A DNA stretch of 40,685 bases from Erwinia pyrifoliae DSM 12163 (GTDB lineage Bacteria > Pseudomonadota > Gammaproteobacteria > Enterobacterales > Enterobacteriaceae). Positions 26,641 through 37,071 of the stretch are shown piece by piece. Under the pieces are notes generated by a model, which saw nothing but the letters and a program-made list of their open reading frames with translations, searched no databases and was not told the DNA's origin. Where the stretch lies: the NCBI RefSeq assembly GCF_000026985.1, contig NC_017390.1:426333-467017 (forward strand). Direction: 5' to 3'. Position numbers and translations under genes: made by a program. Each line of letters starts with the position of its first letter. The first letter of the stretch is position 1.

Positions 26641-27063
26641 ATGGCCAATGAAACATTACTGCAAGAGCAGCGCGAAGAGACGCGTCTGATTATTGAAGAA
26701 CTGCTGGACGATGGCAGTGACCCGGACGCGCTCTATACCATTGAGCACCATTTTTCCTGTGACAGCTTTGATGCGCTGGAAAAAGCGGCGGTGGAAGCCT
26801 TCAAGCTGGGCTACGAAGTGACCGAGCCGGAAGAGCTGGATCTGGAAGACGGCACAAAAGTGATGTGCTGCGATATTCTCAGCGAAGGAGCGCTAAATGC
26901 CGAGCTGATAGATGCTCAGGTTGAGCAGCTGGTGGATATCGCGGGCAAATTCAACGTTGACTACGATGGCTGGGGCACCTATTTCGAAGATCCGGACGCG
27001 CAGGACGAAGACGACGAAAACGATGAGCATCCAGACGGCGAAGATAACGGCGTACGCCACTGA
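26641..27063 (+). CDS. rraB: Ribonuclease E inhibitor RraB
   Basis: RraB binds the C-terminal half of RNase E and changes degradosome make-up and mRNA decay. The 140-residue product begins with the helix [20 protein letters not shown] and contains [30 protein letters not shown]; the tail is very acidic ([15 protein letters not shown]). Length and sequence match E. coli RraB (138 aa) closely. GAGGA at 26629-26633 supports ATG 26641. It is divergent from argI as in E. coli, and is followed by a GC-rich hairpin and the miaE relic. Confidence 0.95.
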   Translation: MANETLLQEQREETRLIIEELLDDGSDPDALYTIEHHFSCDSFDALEKAAVEAFKLGYEVTEPEELDLEDGTKVMCCDILSEGALNAELIDAQVEQLVDIAGKFNVDYDGWGTYFEDPDAQDEDDENDEHPDGEDNGVRH

Positions 27064-27070
27064 TTTCGCG

Positions 27071-27103
27071 CTGGCCGGGCTTGCCCGGCCAGGATCGACT
27101 TTT
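27071..27103 (+). terminator. Probable rraB terminator
   Basis: CTGGCCGGG and CCCGGCCAG form a 9-bp perfect stem with a CTTG loop, seven bases after the rraB stop. The T stretch (CTTTTC) comes about eight bases later, so the terminator is imperfect. Confidence 0.55.
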
Positions 27104-27115
27104 CTGCTTTAAGCA

Positions 27116-27298
27116 ATGAAATCCTGAACCCCTTCTTGCCCCATTCACCGTTTTCTGCAAAGCCGCACCCCGCCAGCCTTGCTCCCAGGCTGGATACGTC
27201 ACTGGCGGCCTTTTATCGGTCGCTGCTGCGATCCGAAGCTGATTGCGAAACCGGCCAGCGAATGGCATTTTCACAGCGGCGTGCCGTCTTTGAACTGA
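27116..27298 (+). pseudogene. miaE: Decayed miaE (tRNA ms2i6A37 hydroxylase) relic
   Basis: Three short pieces resemble MiaE, the diiron enzyme that hydroxylates ms2i6A37 in tRNA. They lie in order but in different frames: PIHRFLQSRTPPA at about 27140-27178 (like the N-terminal PI..FL.C.TP block), ASLAPRLDTSLAAFYRSLLR at 27172-27231, and LIAKPASEWHFHSGVPSLN-stop at 27239-27298 (like the FRFHSGVP C terminus). About 180 bp remain of a gene of roughly 750 bp, so the diiron core is gone. In Salmonella, miaE sits in this neighbourhood, near rraB and yjgM. Identification is from memory of the family. Confidence 0.62.
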
Positions 27299-27307
27299 TG
27301 CTGCGGA

Positions 27308-27811
27308 TCACAGCGTTTTCAGCATGATCACTTCGCAGTCGACGTGGCCGGTGGCTCCCATCGGCTCGTCGATATGGCTAAAGCCAAGCTGTTCATACAG
27401 GCGAATGGCGCGCGTCAGTGAGGCGGTGGTTTCGAGATAGCAGCGCTTAAAACCGCACTGGCGGCCATAATTCATGGCTTGGGTCGCCAGACGATGTGCC
27501 AGGCCAAGGCCGCGCACATCGGGCAGAAAGTACATCTTTTGCAGCTCACAAACATCGTCATCGCTGCCCGTCAGCGGGGCAACGCCACCGCCGCCTACCA
27601 CCTTGCCCGCCATTTCGACCACCCAGTAGGCGCTGTTGTCCTCGCTGTAGAGTTCATAAAGGTGGTCAAGATTGGGGTCAGAAACCGTGTAACCTTTGTC
27701 CGCCGTCAGGCCGAATTCTGCCGACACCGCGCGAATAACGGCGGCTATATGCGGGTTGTCAGCGCGGGCGATGGGACGCACGCGCAGGGTGGTCTGTATC
27801 GGGGATGTCAT
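27308..27811 (-). CDS. yjgM: GNAT N-acetyltransferase YjgM
   Basis: A 167-residue GNAT acetyltransferase that matches my memory of E. coli YjgM along its length: [30 protein letters not shown], then [20 protein letters not shown] (acetyl-CoA site) and [20 protein letters not shown], ending [13 protein letters not shown]. An amino-acid acetyltransferase role has been suggested for YjgM; I cannot tell the substrate. It converges on the miaE relic, ending 10 bp from its last codon. The E. coli-type neighbour yjgN is not present before valS. Confidence 0.9.
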   Translation of the reverse strand: MTSPIQTTLRVRPIARADNPHIAAVIRAVSAEFGLTADKGYTVSDPNLDHLYELYSEDNSAYWVVEMAGKVVGGGGVAPLTGSDDDVCELQKMYFLPDVRGLGLAHRLATQAMNYGRQCGFKRCYLETTASLTRAIRLYEQLGFSHIDEPMGATGHVDCEVIMLKTL

Positions 27812-27992
27812 AGGTTTTGCTCATGGCGTTTGTAGAATAGGTGTAATAACACTGCCATGGCGGGGATGCAATGGTCGTTTGGTCGCGCTGCGTAGCCATT
27901 TTTTTACTGACCACTGCCATGGTGAGATGATGATATCACCTCTGTTGAGGTGGTCAAATTAACTCTGTCACTACAGGTTTAGTGCGTAAGCA

Positions 27993-28017
27993 GGCGGATC
28001 CTTTATTCCGATCCGCC
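27993..28017 (-). terminator. Stem-loop after valS (weak terminator)
   Basis: GGCGGAT (27993-27999) and ATCCGCC (28011-28017) pair around an 11-nt loop, eight bases past the valS stop. The T run is missing on the minus strand, so it may be a 3'-end hairpin rather than a full intrinsic terminator. Confidence 0.5.
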
Positions 28018-28025
28018 CGTTAGCC

Positions 28026-30881
28026 TTACAGCGCGGCGATTACCGCCTGCTGCTCGATCAGCTTGGCTTTGGCCAGCGCAAAATCGTTCAGACGTTCACG
28101 CTCTTTTGCCACCACCGCTTCAGGTGCGCGCGCCACAAACCCTTCGTTACCCAGCTTGGCGTTGATTTTTTCCATCTCAACCTCCAGCTTAACCACCTCT
28201 TTTGCCAGACGCTCCAGCTCGGCGGTTTTATCTACCAGGTCGGCCATCGGGATCAGCAGTTCGGCACCGTCCACCAGTTTGGTAACGGCAACCGGGCCTC
28301 TCTCACCCGCAGGCAGCAGCTCAAGCGTAGTCAGGCGCGCCAGGGTTTTCAGGAAGTTGTGGTTGTCATTAACGCGACGAATCACTTCATCACTGGCTCC
28401 ACGCAACAGCACATCCAGTGGCTTAGCCGGGGAGATGTTCATCTCATTACGGATGTTACGCACCGCCACGATAGCCTGCTTCAGCCACTCGGTATCGCTC
28501 ATCGCCACATCGTCTACCTTGCTGGCTGAGAATTCCGGCATTGGCTGCAGCATGATGGTGTCGTCGCTGATATTTTTCAGCACTTTCACCCGCTGCCAGA
28601 TGGTTTCGGTGATAAAGGGAATAATCGGATGCGCCAGGCGCAGCAGGGCTTCCAGCACGTTCACCAGCGTATTGCGCGTGCCGCGCAGCTGGGCCTCGTT
28701 ACCGCCGTTCATTACCGGCTTGGCCAGCTCCAGATACCAGTCGCAGAACTGATTCCAGGTGAACTCATACAGGATATTGGCGGCGATATCGAAACGGTAG
28801 CAGTCCAGCGCTTCGCGGTAGGCTTTCACCGTGCGGTTAAACTCGGCGAGGATCCAGCGATCCGCCAGCGACAGCGCCAGTTCGCCGCCGTTGAAGCCAC
28901 AGTCGTGCTCTTCGGTATTCATCAGCACAAAGCGGCTGGCGTTCCACAGTTTGTTACAGAAGTTGCGATAACCTTCCAGGCGTTTCATATCCCAGTTGAT
29001 ATCACGACCGGTTGATGCCAGCGCCGCCAGGGTAAAGCGCAGCGCATCGGTGCCGTGCGGCTCGATGCCGTTCGGGAACTGCTTCTCGGTACGCTTGCGG
29101 ATTTTCTCCGCCAGCTGGGGCTGCATCATATTGCCGGTGCGCTTCTCCAGCAGGTCTTGCAGCGAGATGCCATCAACCATATCCAGCGGATCGATGACGT
29201 TGCCTTTCGACTTGGACATTTTCTGTCCTTCATCGTCGCGGATCAGGCCGGTCATATAGACGGTTTTGAACGGCACCTGTGGCTTGCCGTCTTCATCTTT
29301 GATGAAGTGCATGGTCAGCATGATCATGCGCGCAATCCAGAAGAAGATAATATCGAAGCCGCTCACCAGCACGCTGGTCGGGTGGAAGGTGCGCAGCGCT
29401 GCGGTATTCTCCGGCCAGCCGAGGGTGGAAAAAGTCCACAGGCCGGAAGAGAACCAGGTATCCAGCACGTCTTCGTCCTGGGTCAGCACCACATCCGCGC
29501 CCAGATTATTTTCGGCTCGCGCTTCTTCTTCGCTACGGGCGACATAAACGTTGCCTGCGGCATCGTACCAGGCTGGAATGCGGTGGCCCCACCACAGCTG
29601 GCGTGAAATACACCAGTCCTGGATATCACGCATCCAGGAGAAATACATGTTTTCGTACTGCTTCGGCACGAACTGGATATCGCCCTGTTCCACCGCTTCC
29701 ACCGCCACTTTCGCCAGCGGAGCCGTGCGCACGTACCACTGATCGGTGAGCATTGGTTCGATCACCACGCCGCCGCGATCGCCGTAGGGAATGGTCAGGT
29801 CGTGCGGTTTGATCTCATCCAGCAGGCCGAACGCGTCAATCGCCGCGACGACGGCTTTACGTGCCGCAAAGCGCTCCAGCCCACGGAACTCTGCCGGAAT
29901 GGTGGGATCGCAGGCGTCAGACTCTTCGCCGTTGGTGTCGTACACCTGGGGGGAATCACGAATATCACCGTCAAAGGTCAGGATATTGATCATCGGTAAG
30001 CGATGACGTCGGCCGACTTCGTAGTCATTGAAGTCGTGCGCCGGGGTGATTTTTACGCAGCCGGTGCCTTTTTCCATATCCGCGTGTTCGTCGCCGACAA
30101 TGGGAATACGACGATTCACCAGCGGCAGCACGAGGAATTTGCCGATCAGGTCTTTATAACGCGGATCTTCCGGATTGACCGCCACGCCGGTATCGCCGAG
30201 TACGGTTTCCGGACGAGTGGTAGCAACCACCAGGTAATCTTTACCGTCAGCGGTTTTGACCCCGTCGGCCAGCGGATAACGGATGTGCCACATGGAACCT
30301 TTGGATTCGCGGTTCTCCACTTCCAGATCGGAAATGGCGGTGCGCAGTTTCGGGTCCCAGTTCACCAGGCGTTTGCCACGGTAGATCAGGTTTTCTTTGT
30401 GCAGGCGAACAAACACCTCTTTCACCGCGTTCGACAGGCCGTCGTCCATGGTGAAGCGCTCGCGCTCCCAGTCGACGGAGTTGCCCAGGCGGCGCATCTG
30501 ACGGGTAATGGTGCCGCCAGATTCGGCTTTCCACTGCCAGATTTTTTCTATAAAGGCATCACGGCCGTAATCCTGGCGGGTTTTACCTTCTTCGGCCGCG
30601 ATCTTGCGTTCAACCACCATCTGCGTGGCAATGCCTGCATGATCAGTCCCTGCCTGCCACAGGGTGTTTTTTCCCTGCATGCGCTGGTAACGGATCAGGG
30701 TGTCCATGATGGTCTGCTGGAAAGCGTGGCCCATATGCAAGCTACCGGTCACGTTCGGCGGCGGGATCATGATGCAGAAGCTTTCCTGGGACGTATCGCC
30801 ATGCGGTTTAAAATAGCCCTGTTGTTCCCAGTGCTCGTAAAGCGGCTGCTCGATATCTTGCGGGTTATATGTCTTTTCCAT
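28026..30881 (-). CDS. valS: Valyl-tRNA synthetase
   Basis: ValRS charges tRNA-Val and edits misactivated threonine. The 951-residue length equals E. coli. The class I HIGH-type motif appears as [14 protein letters not shown] (near residue 40) and the KMSKS motif as [12 protein letters not shown] (near 554). The CP1 editing domain lies between, and a C-terminal coiled coil is visible (about 880-945, [19 protein letters not shown]). It is five nt downstream of holC, in the holC-valS operon as in E. coli. Confidence 0.97.
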   Translation of the reverse strand: MEKTYNPQDIEQPLYEHWEQQGYFKPHGDTSQESFCIMIPPPNVTGSLHMGHAFQQTIMDTLIRYQRMQGKNTLWQAGTDHAGIATQMVVERKIAAEEGKTRQDYGRDAFIEKIWQWKAESGGTITRQMRRLGNSVDWERERFTMDDGLSNAVKEVFVRLHKENLIYRGKRLVNWDPKLRTAISDLEVENRESKGSMWHIRYPLADGVKTADGKDYLVVATTRPETVLGDTGVAVNPEDPRYKDLIGKFLVLPLVNRRIPIVGDEHADMEKGTGCVKITPAHDFNDYEVGRRHRLPMINILTFDGDIRDSPQVYDTNGEESDACDPTIPAEFRGLERFAARKAVVAAIDAFGLLDEIKPHDLTIPYGDRGGVVIEPMLTDQWYVRTAPLAKVAVEAVEQGDIQFVPKQYENMYFSWMRDIQDWCISRQLWWGHRIPAWYDAAGNVYVARSEEEARAENNLGADVVLTQDEDVLDTWFSSGLWTFSTLGWPENTAALRTFHPTSVLVSGFDIIFFWIARMIMLTMHFIKDEDGKPQVPFKTVYMTGLIRDDEGQKMSKSKGNVIDPLDMVDGISLQDLLEKRTGNMMQPQLAEKIRKRTEKQFPNGIEPHGTDALRFTLAALASTGRDINWDMKRLEGYRNFCNKLWNASRFVLMNTEEHDCGFNGGELALSLADRWILAEFNRTVKAYREALDCYRFDIAANILYEFTWNQFCDWYLELAKPVMNGGNEAQLRGTRNTLVNVLEALLRLAHPIIPFITETIWQRVKVLKNISDDTIMLQPMPEFSASKVDDVAMSDTEWLKQAIVAVRNIRNEMNISPAKPLDVLLRGASDEVIRRVNDNHNFLKTLARLTTLELLPAGERGPVAVTKLVDGAELLIPMADLVDKTAELERLAKEVVKLEVEMEKINAKLGNEGFVARAPEAVVAKERERLNDFALAKAKLIEQQAVIAAL

Positions 30882-30886
30882 TTCTG

Positions 30887-31342
30887 CTATGTCTTAGGCA
30901 ATGGGGGCGTTGCCGTATTCAAGTGGAAGCCAACGCTGCGATACGCTTTGTAGCGGTCACGCGCCAGCTGTTTCAAAGATGCTTCATAGGGTACGAAGTC
31001 TATCACTTCATAGAAAGCGGTGGCAAAATCTGCAAACTGCGGCAGCAGGCTGATCAGCAGGTCGCGCGGCGCATTGCCGCGACGCTGTGGCCAGGCCAGT
31101 TCGACCGGCGCACCGTATTTCGGTCCTTCACCCGCCAGATTATGCGGTACAAAGGCGCTGGCCGGGCGCTGCCACAAAGCCTCATCCAGACGGATAGCCT
31201 GGGCTTCGTCTTCACAGGCGATCAGCACGCGCTTTCCTTCTCGCCAGCGGGCCTCGGCCAGGGAACAGACCAGCGCTTCGTGAGCGCTCAGTCCGTCAAC
31301 CGGGATGTCGGTTTCCAGCAGATAGAAAGTTGCGTTTTTCAT
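30887..31342 (-). CDS. holC: DNA polymerase III chi subunit HolC
   Basis: HolC (chi) links the clamp loader to single-stranded DNA-binding protein. The 151-residue product starts [12 protein letters not shown] and contains [30 protein letters not shown] and the C-terminal [20 protein letters not shown], all typical of chi. It lies between pepA and valS as in E. coli; the 122-bp gap to pepA holds two hairpins, so holC-valS may have its own promoter there, though I see no clear one. Confidence 0.94.
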   Translation of the reverse strand: MKNATFYLLETDIPVDGLSAHEALVCSLAEARWREGKRVLIACEDEAQAIRLDEALWQRPASAFVPHNLAGEGPKYGAPVELAWPQRRGNAPRDLLISLLPQFADFATAFYEVIDFVPYEASLKQLARDRYKAYRSVGFHLNTATPPLPKT

Positions 31343-31401
31343 TAATGATGCCTGTTACTTAATAAAACGGGTGGATTACAGGTTACCGGGGCGGCAATGC
31401 G

Positions 31402-31436
31402 GGAAAACAAGCCGCCAGCTAATCGCTGGCGGCTTG
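31402..31436 (-). terminator. pepA terminator
   Basis: CAAGCCGCCAGC and GCTGGCGGCTTG (31408-31419/31425-31436) form a perfect 12-bp stem with a 5-nt loop. On the minus strand it is followed by TTTT after a G. A second stem, CCCTCC/GGAGGG (31446-31463), lies right at the pepA stop. Confidence 0.8.
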
Positions 31437-31464
31437 ATACACGCACCCTCCGCGCCCGGAGGGG

Positions 31465-32976
31465 TTAATCGTCGCCGTTCAGCCCGGCTCTGTTCAGCAG
31501 GAACTGCGACAGCAGCGCCACCGGGCGCCCGGTCGCGCCTTTGGCCTTGCCGGAACGCCATGCGGTGCCGGCCACGTCCAGATGCGCCCAGTTGTACTTA
31601 CGGGTAAAACGCGCCAGGAAGCAGGCGGCGGTGATGGCACCGCCCGGACGGCCACCAATGTTGGCCATATCGGCAAAGTTGGAGTCCAGCTGTTCCTGAT
31701 ATTCGTCGGCCATCGGCAAACGCCATGCGCGGTCACCGGCCTGCTCGGAAGCGCCGATCAGTTCGTGCGCCAGCGGGTTGTGGTTCGACAGCAGACCGCT
31801 GATATGGTGGCCGAGCGCAATCACGCAGGCACCGGTCAGCGTGGCGACGTCAATCACCACTTCCGGATCGAAACGCTCAACGTAGGTCAGCGCATCGCAC
31901 AGCACCAGGCGACCTTCCGCATCGGTATTCAGCACTTCCACCGTCTGGCCGGACATGGTAGTCAGCACATCCCCCGGACGATAAGCGCGCCCGCCCGGCA
32001 TGTTTTCGCAGCCGGCCAGCACGCCTACCACGTTCAGCGGCAGGTTCAGCTCGGCGACCATGCGCATCACGCCGTACACCGAGGCTGCACCGCACATATC
32101 GTACTTCATTTCGTCCATCGCTTCGCCCGGTTTAAGCGAAATACCGCCGGTATCAAAGGTGACGCCCTTACCGACCAGTACGATGGGTCGCGCATCCGCA
32201 TCCGGGTTGCCTTTGTACTCAATCACCGACATCAGGGATTCATTCTGCGAACCCTGGCCCACGGCGAGATAGGCGTTCATACCCAGCTCTTTCATCTGCT
32301 GTTCGCCGATCACGCGCGTGGTGATATTTTTGCTGTAGGCATCTGCCAGCTGGCGTGCCTGTGAGGCAAGGTAAGCGGCGTTACAGATATTAGGGGGCAT
32401 ATTGCCAAGGTCTTTCGCTGCCTTAACGCCTGCAGCCACGGCCAGGCCGTGCTGGATGGCGCGCTCGCCGCTGGGCAGTTCACGGCGCGTAGGCACGTTG
32501 AACACCAGTTTACGCAGCGGGCGGCGGGGTTCGACCTTATTGCTTTTGAGCTGATCGAAGCTGTACAGCGCCTCTTTCGAGGTTTCCACCGCCTGGCGCA
32601 CTTTCCAGTAGGTGTTGCGGCCTTTAACGTGCAGCTCGGTCAGGAAGCACACCGCTTCCATTGAACCGGTATCATTCAGCGTATTGATGGTTTTCTGGAC
32701 AACCTGCTTGTACTGGCGCTCGTCCAGCTCGCGCTCCTTACCGCAGCCAATCAGCAGGATGCGTTCAGAAAAAATATTTGGCACATGATGTAACAGCAGG
32801 GTCTGGCCGACTTTACCTTCCAGTTCGCCACGACGTAGCAGGGCGCTGATATATCCATCGCTGATTTTATCCAGCTGTTCAGCAATGGGTGACAGCCGGC
32901 GCGGTTCAAACACGCCCACAACGATGCAGGCACTGCGCTGTTTTTCCGGGCTACCGCTTTTTACACTGAACTCCAT
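31465..32976 (-). CDS. pepA: Leucyl aminopeptidase A (PepA/CarP/XerA)
   Basis: PepA is a hexameric dimetal M17 aminopeptidase that in E. coli also binds DNA, as an accessory factor in Xer recombination and in carAB repression. The 503-residue length equals E. coli. The metal-binding and catalytic segments [29 protein letters not shown] and [14 protein letters not shown] are intact. AGGAGAGT precedes the start. It is divergent from lptF across 254 bp and is followed by a strong terminator and holC-valS. Confidence 0.97.
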   Translation of the reverse strand: MEFSVKSGSPEKQRSACIVVGVFEPRRLSPIAEQLDKISDGYISALLRRGELEGKVGQTLLLHHVPNIFSERILLIGCGKERELDERQYKQVVQKTINTLNDTGSMEAVCFLTELHVKGRNTYWKVRQAVETSKEALYSFDQLKSNKVEPRRPLRKLVFNVPTRRELPSGERAIQHGLAVAAGVKAAKDLGNMPPNICNAAYLASQARQLADAYSKNITTRVIGEQQMKELGMNAYLAVGQGSQNESLMSVIEYKGNPDADARPIVLVGKGVTFDTGGISLKPGEAMDEMKYDMCGAASVYGVMRMVAELNLPLNVVGVLAGCENMPGGRAYRPGDVLTTMSGQTVEVLNTDAEGRLVLCDALTYVERFDPEVVIDVATLTGACVIALGHHISGLLSNHNPLAHELIGASEQAGDRAWRLPMADEYQEQLDSNFADMANIGGRPGGAITAACFLARFTRKYNWAHLDVAGTAWRSGKAKGATGRPVALLSQFLLNRAGLNGDD

Positions 32977-33230
32977 GTACTCTCCTGAATCTTAAAGACA
33001 ACGGCGCCTGCTGCGGCTAGAATGGTTCGCTTGTGTAACCTACGGGCTGGCGCAATACGTCGTTGTCAGATTGAGTTTTGGCGAGAACCTTTGTTTTTTG
33101 CTTCACCAAAACGCGATTATTGTCATACTATTTTAGCTATGACGTGAGCCATTGATGATAAAAATGGCGTATAAGCGATGAAACTAGCGATTTTCCTGCA
33201 AAAAGACAAGTTTTCACAGGCGTACTCAGT

Positions 33231-34331
33231 GTGATTATCATTAGATATCTGGTTCGGGAAACGCTCAAAAGCCAACTGGCTATCCTGTTTATCCTGCTGC
33301 TGATCTTCTTTTGTCAGAAGTTAGTCAGGATACTGGGAGCAGCGGTGGATGGTGAGATCCCTACAAATTTAGTACTGACATTATTGGGTCTTGGCGTGCC
33401 GGAAATGGCGCAGCTGATCCTGCCATTAAGCCTGTTTTTAGCCATTCTGATGACGCTTGGCCGGTTATATACCGAGAGCGAAATCACGGTGATGCACGCC
33501 TGTGGTTTGGGCAAAAGCGTGCTGGTGAAAGCCGCGATGATTCTGATGCTGTTTACCGCGCTGCTGGCGGCGGTCAATGTCGGCTGGCTGGGGCCATGGT
33601 CGTCCCGCTATCAGAATGAAGTGATGCAAAACGCCAAGGCGAACCCCGGCGCGGCCGCGCTGGCGGCCGGGCAGTTTCAGCAGTCGGGCGACGGGCAGTC
33701 GGTGCTGTTTATTGAAAACGTGAAAGGTAACACCTTCAGCAACGTTTTCCTCGCGCAGCTGCGGCCAAAAGGCAATGCCCGCCCTTCCGTGGTGGTGGCC
33801 CAACAGGGCCATATGGAGCAGCGCGTCGACGGTTCGCAGATCGTGACGTTGGACAGCGGCACCCGCTTTGAAGGCACTGCGCTACTGCGCGACTTCCGCA
33901 TTACCGATTTCAAAAACTATCAGGCGATTATCGGCCATCAGGCGGTGACGCTTGACCCGAACGACTCCGAGCAAATGAGCCTGGACACCCTGTGGCATTC
34001 CGACAAGCCAGACTTCCGTAGCGAGCTGCACTGGCGTCTCACGCTGGTGTTCTCGGTACTAATTATGGCGCTGATGGTGGTGCCGCTTAGCGTGGTGAAC
34101 CCTCGTCAGGGGCGCGTGCTGTCGATGCTGCCGGCGATGCTGCTGTATCTGGTGTTCTTCCTGCTGCAAAGCTCGATGCGCTCCAGCGGCAGCAAAGGCC
34201 GTATCGACCCGGCTATTGCGATGTGGGCCGTTAACCTCGCTTATCTGGCGCTGGCCGTGCTGCTGAATGCGTGGGACACGGTGCCAATGCGCCGTTTGCG
34301 TGCGCGCTTTATTCGCGGAGGATCGGTCTGA
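33231..34331 (+). CDS. lptF: LPS export ABC transporter permease LptF
   Basis: LptF pairs with LptG and LptB2 to extract lipopolysaccharide from the inner membrane and push it toward LptC. It is 366 residues, as in E. coli, and starts with GTG giving MIIIRYLVRETLKSQLAIL. Three N-terminal and three C-terminal membrane segments flank a periplasmic beta-jellyroll (about 125-265). Conserved LLLIFFCQKLVRILG and VPLSVVNPRQGRVLSMLPAM are present. The Shine-Dalgarno is weak. The stop overlaps the lptG start by one base (TGATG). Confidence 0.96.
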   Translation: MIIIRYLVRETLKSQLAILFILLLIFFCQKLVRILGAAVDGEIPTNLVLTLLGLGVPEMAQLILPLSLFLAILMTLGRLYTESEITVMHACGLGKSVLVKAAMILMLFTALLAAVNVGWLGPWSSRYQNEVMQNAKANPGAAALAAGQFQQSGDGQSVLFIENVKGNTFSNVFLAQLRPKGNARPSVVVAQQGHMEQRVDGSQIVTLDSGTRFEGTALLRDFRITDFKNYQAIIGHQAVTLDPNDSEQMSLDTLWHSDKPDFRSELHWRLTLVFSVLIMALMVVPLSVVNPRQGRVLSMLPAMLLYLVFFLLQSSMRSSGSKGRIDPAIAMWAVNLAYLALAVLLNAWDTVPMRRLRARFIRGGSV

Positions 34332-35407
34332 TGTTTGGCGTTCTTGACAGATATATCGGTAAAACGATTTTCAACACCATCATGGCAACGCTGTTTATGC
34401 TGGTATCGCTCTCCGGCATCATTAAGTTTGTCGACCAGCTACGCAAAACCGGGCAGGGTGAATACACCGTACTGGGCGCCGGACTGTATACGCTGCTCAG
34501 CGTGCCTAAAGACATTGAGATCTTCTTCCCGATGGCGGCGCTATTGGGCGCGCTGCTGGGGCTGGGAGCGCTGGCGCAGCGCAGCGAGCTGGTGGTGATG
34601 CAGGCTTCCGGCTTTACCCGTATGCAGATTGCGGCATCAGTGATGAAAACCGCTATTCCGCTGGTACTGTTGACGATGGCTATCGGTGAGTTTGTCGCTC
34701 CTCAGGGCGAGCAGATGGCGCGCAATTACCGGGCGCAGCAGCTGATGGGCGGTTCGCTGCTCTCCACCCAAAGCGGGTTGTGGGCAAAAGACGGCGATAA
34801 CTTTATCTTTATTGAACGCATACGCGATGGTAACCAGCTTTCCGGCATCAGCATCTACAACTTTGACCACGAGCGCCGCCTGAAAACGGTGCGCTATGCG
34901 GCTTCAGCAAAGTACAACGCGGATAAAAAGCTGTGGGAGCTGGCGCAGGTCGATCAATCTGACCTGAGCGATGCGCAGCAGATTAAAGGCAGCCAGACGT
35001 TGAGCGGCGAGTGGAATACCACGCTGACACCGGACAAACTGGGCGTGGTGGCGCTGGATCCGGGGGCGCTGTCGATCAGCGGCCTGTACAGCTATTCAAA
35101 ATACCTGAAGCAGAGCGGTCAGATGGCAGGGCGCTATCAGCTGAATATGTGGAGCAAAATCTTCCAGCCGCTGTCGGTGGCGGTGATGATGCTGATGGCG
35201 CTGTCGTTTATTTTTGGTCCACTGCGCAGCGTATCGATGGGGATGCGTGTGGTTACCGGTATCAGTTTTGGCTTCCTGTTTTACGTGCTGGATCAGATTT
35301 TCGGCCCGCTGAGCCTGGTGTATAACATCCCGCCGATCCTCGGGGCGTTGCTGCCCAGCGCGGCGTTTTTTGCCATTAGCCTGGCAATGCTGGTTAAGCG
35401 GCGGTAG
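34331..35407 (+). CDS. lptG: LPS export ABC transporter permease LptG
   Basis: LptG is the partner of LptF in the LptB2FGC lipopolysaccharide exporter. The 358-residue product begins MFGVLDRYIGKTIFNTIMAT and has six membrane segments around a periplasmic domain; VVMQASGFTRMQIAASVMKT is the coupling region facing LptB. I chose ATG 34331 because it overlaps the lptF stop and gives the family N terminus; an in-frame start at 34271 lies inside lptF. GGAGG (34318-34322) is a good ribosome-binding site. No terminator with a T run follows; a hairpin-rich spacer comes next. Confidence 0.96.
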   Translation: MFGVLDRYIGKTIFNTIMATLFMLVSLSGIIKFVDQLRKTGQGEYTVLGAGLYTLLSVPKDIEIFFPMAALLGALLGLGALAQRSELVVMQASGFTRMQIAASVMKTAIPLVLLTMAIGEFVAPQGEQMARNYRAQQLMGGSLLSTQSGLWAKDGDNFIFIERIRDGNQLSGISIYNFDHERRLKTVRYAASAKYNADKKLWELAQVDQSDLSDAQQIKGSQTLSGEWNTTLTPDKLGVVALDPGALSISGLYSYSKYLKQSGQMAGRYQLNMWSKIFQPLSVAVMMLMALSFIFGPLRSVSMGMRVVTGISFGFLFYVLDQIFGPLSLVYNIPPILGALLPSAAFFAISLAMLVKRR

Positions 35408-35792
35408 CTCTTCTGGCTTCAAGTCAAGGGCATTCCGGCCGCCTTGCAGGGGGGCGGGAAGGGGTGTGCAGTCGCCTTCACCCCGGGCTTACGGCTGGCG
35501 CAGCGCCCACTGCGTGGGCGCCCTCAGGCCGCCTGCTTTCCGGCCGCACCGGCCGTGAATCGACATCCTGTTTCAGCACGCCCTTTCGCCGACGTCCTGT
35601 CGGCTCATGCTGGAAATCAGCCGGGCTTCGGCGCTGCTTAACGCCGCCTGAAGGTCAAAGGCCAGGTCAAGGGCAAGTTCAGGTGTAAATTCTGATAAGG
35701 CCAAAGCAAAACGTCGATTAGCTTACAAGATCATACGTTAGGAGATCGGTTTTAGCGCTATAGAGCGCGCAGAGAAACAGGCTGCCAGCCGC
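35408..35792. repeat. Hairpin-rich spacer after lptG (385 bp, no gene)
   Basis: Three perfect stems stand in a row: GCGCCCAC/GTGGGCGC (35503-35521), CGGCCG/CGGCCG (35541-35555) and GCCGAC/GTCGGC (35588-35604). The last lies inside longer arms TTCAGCA/TGCTGGAA (about 35572-35614). Short GTCAAGG-type repeats flank the block (about 35424 and 35650-35675). Open frames here (for example 35444-35641) have no recognisable protein features. It resembles a composite intergenic repeat unit, but I see no second copy in the window. Confidence 0.55.
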
Positions 35793-37070
35793 TTACAGCA
35801 CTAATGGTAGCAGTGACAGCAGATAGAGAATCAACCCGATTGTTGCCCCCACCAGCGTGCCGCTGATACGGATATACTGCAATTCCTTGCCGATATTCAG
35901 CTCGATCTGACGTGACATCTCTTTGGCATCCCAGCTTTTCACCGTATGGCTGATATGGTCGCTAAGAAATATCGAGAATTCAGGTGCCACGCTGCTCGCG
36001 GCCTCTTCCATATGCTGATTCAGCGAAGCGCGCAGCGACTCATCCTGCATCAGCGTATCGCCGAACCATTGCCCGGCAGCGCTCACCTTCGCGTGTAGCA
36101 GCGAGTCTTCGCGGTTGAGATCCTCCTTCAGCCAGCCGCGCAGATCGCCCCAAAGCTGACTGATATAGCCATTCAGCGCCTCATCCTGCTTCAGATACGT
36201 TTTGACCTCTTCAGCTTTCGCCAGCATTTCCGGGTCATTGCGCAGGCGATCGATCTGCCGCTGCACCGCACGGTTAAATCCCTGGCGCAGCTGGTGGCGG
36301 TCATCATTTTCAATATCGTTCAGGATTGACTGCACCGCATCGGCCGCCAGCGCGGCGCTTTTTTCACCGAGCCATTCGGTTGGCAGCATTTTCTCTTTCA
36401 GCGGATGTTCCCGCTTCAGCCAGCGCACCACCTGTTGCGCGATAAACTCGTGGGTAGCGGGTTTATTCACCAGCTGTAGCAGCTGCGCCAGCGCATCGTC
36501 CAGCAGCTGCTGATGACGGTTATTTTTCGTCAGGCTTTCGAGAATAACCGCCATCGATTGACTGAGATCGACTTTATCGATCGCCCGGTGAATGGCGCGC
36601 CGCATCAGCGCCTGGATACGCTGGTCATCGGCAAGGTCGAGGAAGCCGCGCATCATTTTCAGCAGATAGCCGCTAAGGCGGGTGGCATTTTCCCGTGCGC
36701 TCAGCCAGCGGGCGATAAGCTGCGCCGGATCGTGACGGCGGATCAGTGCCAGCAGCGCCTCGCTATTAAGGAACTTATCCTGTACGAAAATAGCGAGATT
36801 ATCGGCAATACGATGTTTATTACGCGGGATAATTGCCGTATGACGCGCCGCCAGCGGAATCGGGACATGGCGGAACAGCGCGCTGACGGCGAACCAGTCT
36901 GCCAGCGCCCCGACCATTGAGGCCTCTGCCACCGCTTTCAGCGCGGATATCCAGAGATTCAGCGGCGCATAGCGCGGCCAGAGAACGGTGAAAATAAACA
37001 GTAGCGCCGCCATTCCCAGCAACAGCAGCGGCAGACGTTTAGCCTGCCGAAGTTCAGTTTCTTTATCCAT
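35793..37070 (-). CDS. DUF445 membrane protein, YjiN-like
   Basis: A 425-residue DUF445 protein. An N-terminal membrane segment (about 11-32, [19 protein letters not shown]) and a C-terminal one (about 402-425, [18 protein letters not shown]) flank a long helical region. The family hallmark [20 protein letters not shown] follows the first segment. E. coli YjiN is of this type; function is unknown. I chose ATG 37070 ([14 protein letters not shown]); the longer frame to 37205 lies inside yjgR. One base separates it from the yjgR stop, so the two are an operon. Confidence 0.85.
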   Translation of the reverse strand: MDKETELRQAKRLPLLLLGMAALLFIFTVLWPRYAPLNLWISALKAVAEASMVGALADWFAVSALFRHVPIPLAARHTAIIPRNKHRIADNLAIFVQDKFLNSEALLALIRRHDPAQLIARWLSARENATRLSGYLLKMMRGFLDLADDQRIQALMRRAIHRAIDKVDLSQSMAVILESLTKNNRHQQLLDDALAQLLQLVNKPATHEFIAQQVVRWLKREHPLKEKMLPTEWLGEKSAALAADAVQSILNDIENDDRHQLRQGFNRAVQRQIDRLRNDPEMLAKAEEVKTYLKQDEALNGYISQLWGDLRGWLKEDLNREDSLLHAKVSAAGQWFGDTLMQDESLRASLNQHMEEAASSVAPEFSIFLSDHISHTVKSWDAKEMSRQIELNIGKELQYIRISGTLVGATIGLILYLLSLLPLVL

Positions 37071-37071
37071 A

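Noticed and set aside
30003..30953. 316-codon open frame antisense to valS
   Set aside because: Opposes the conserved ValRS core and has no recognisable domain.
35444..35688. Overlapping short plus-strand frames in the lptG spacer
   Set aside because: They exist because of GC-rich hairpins; Arg/Pro/Ala-rich products without motif.
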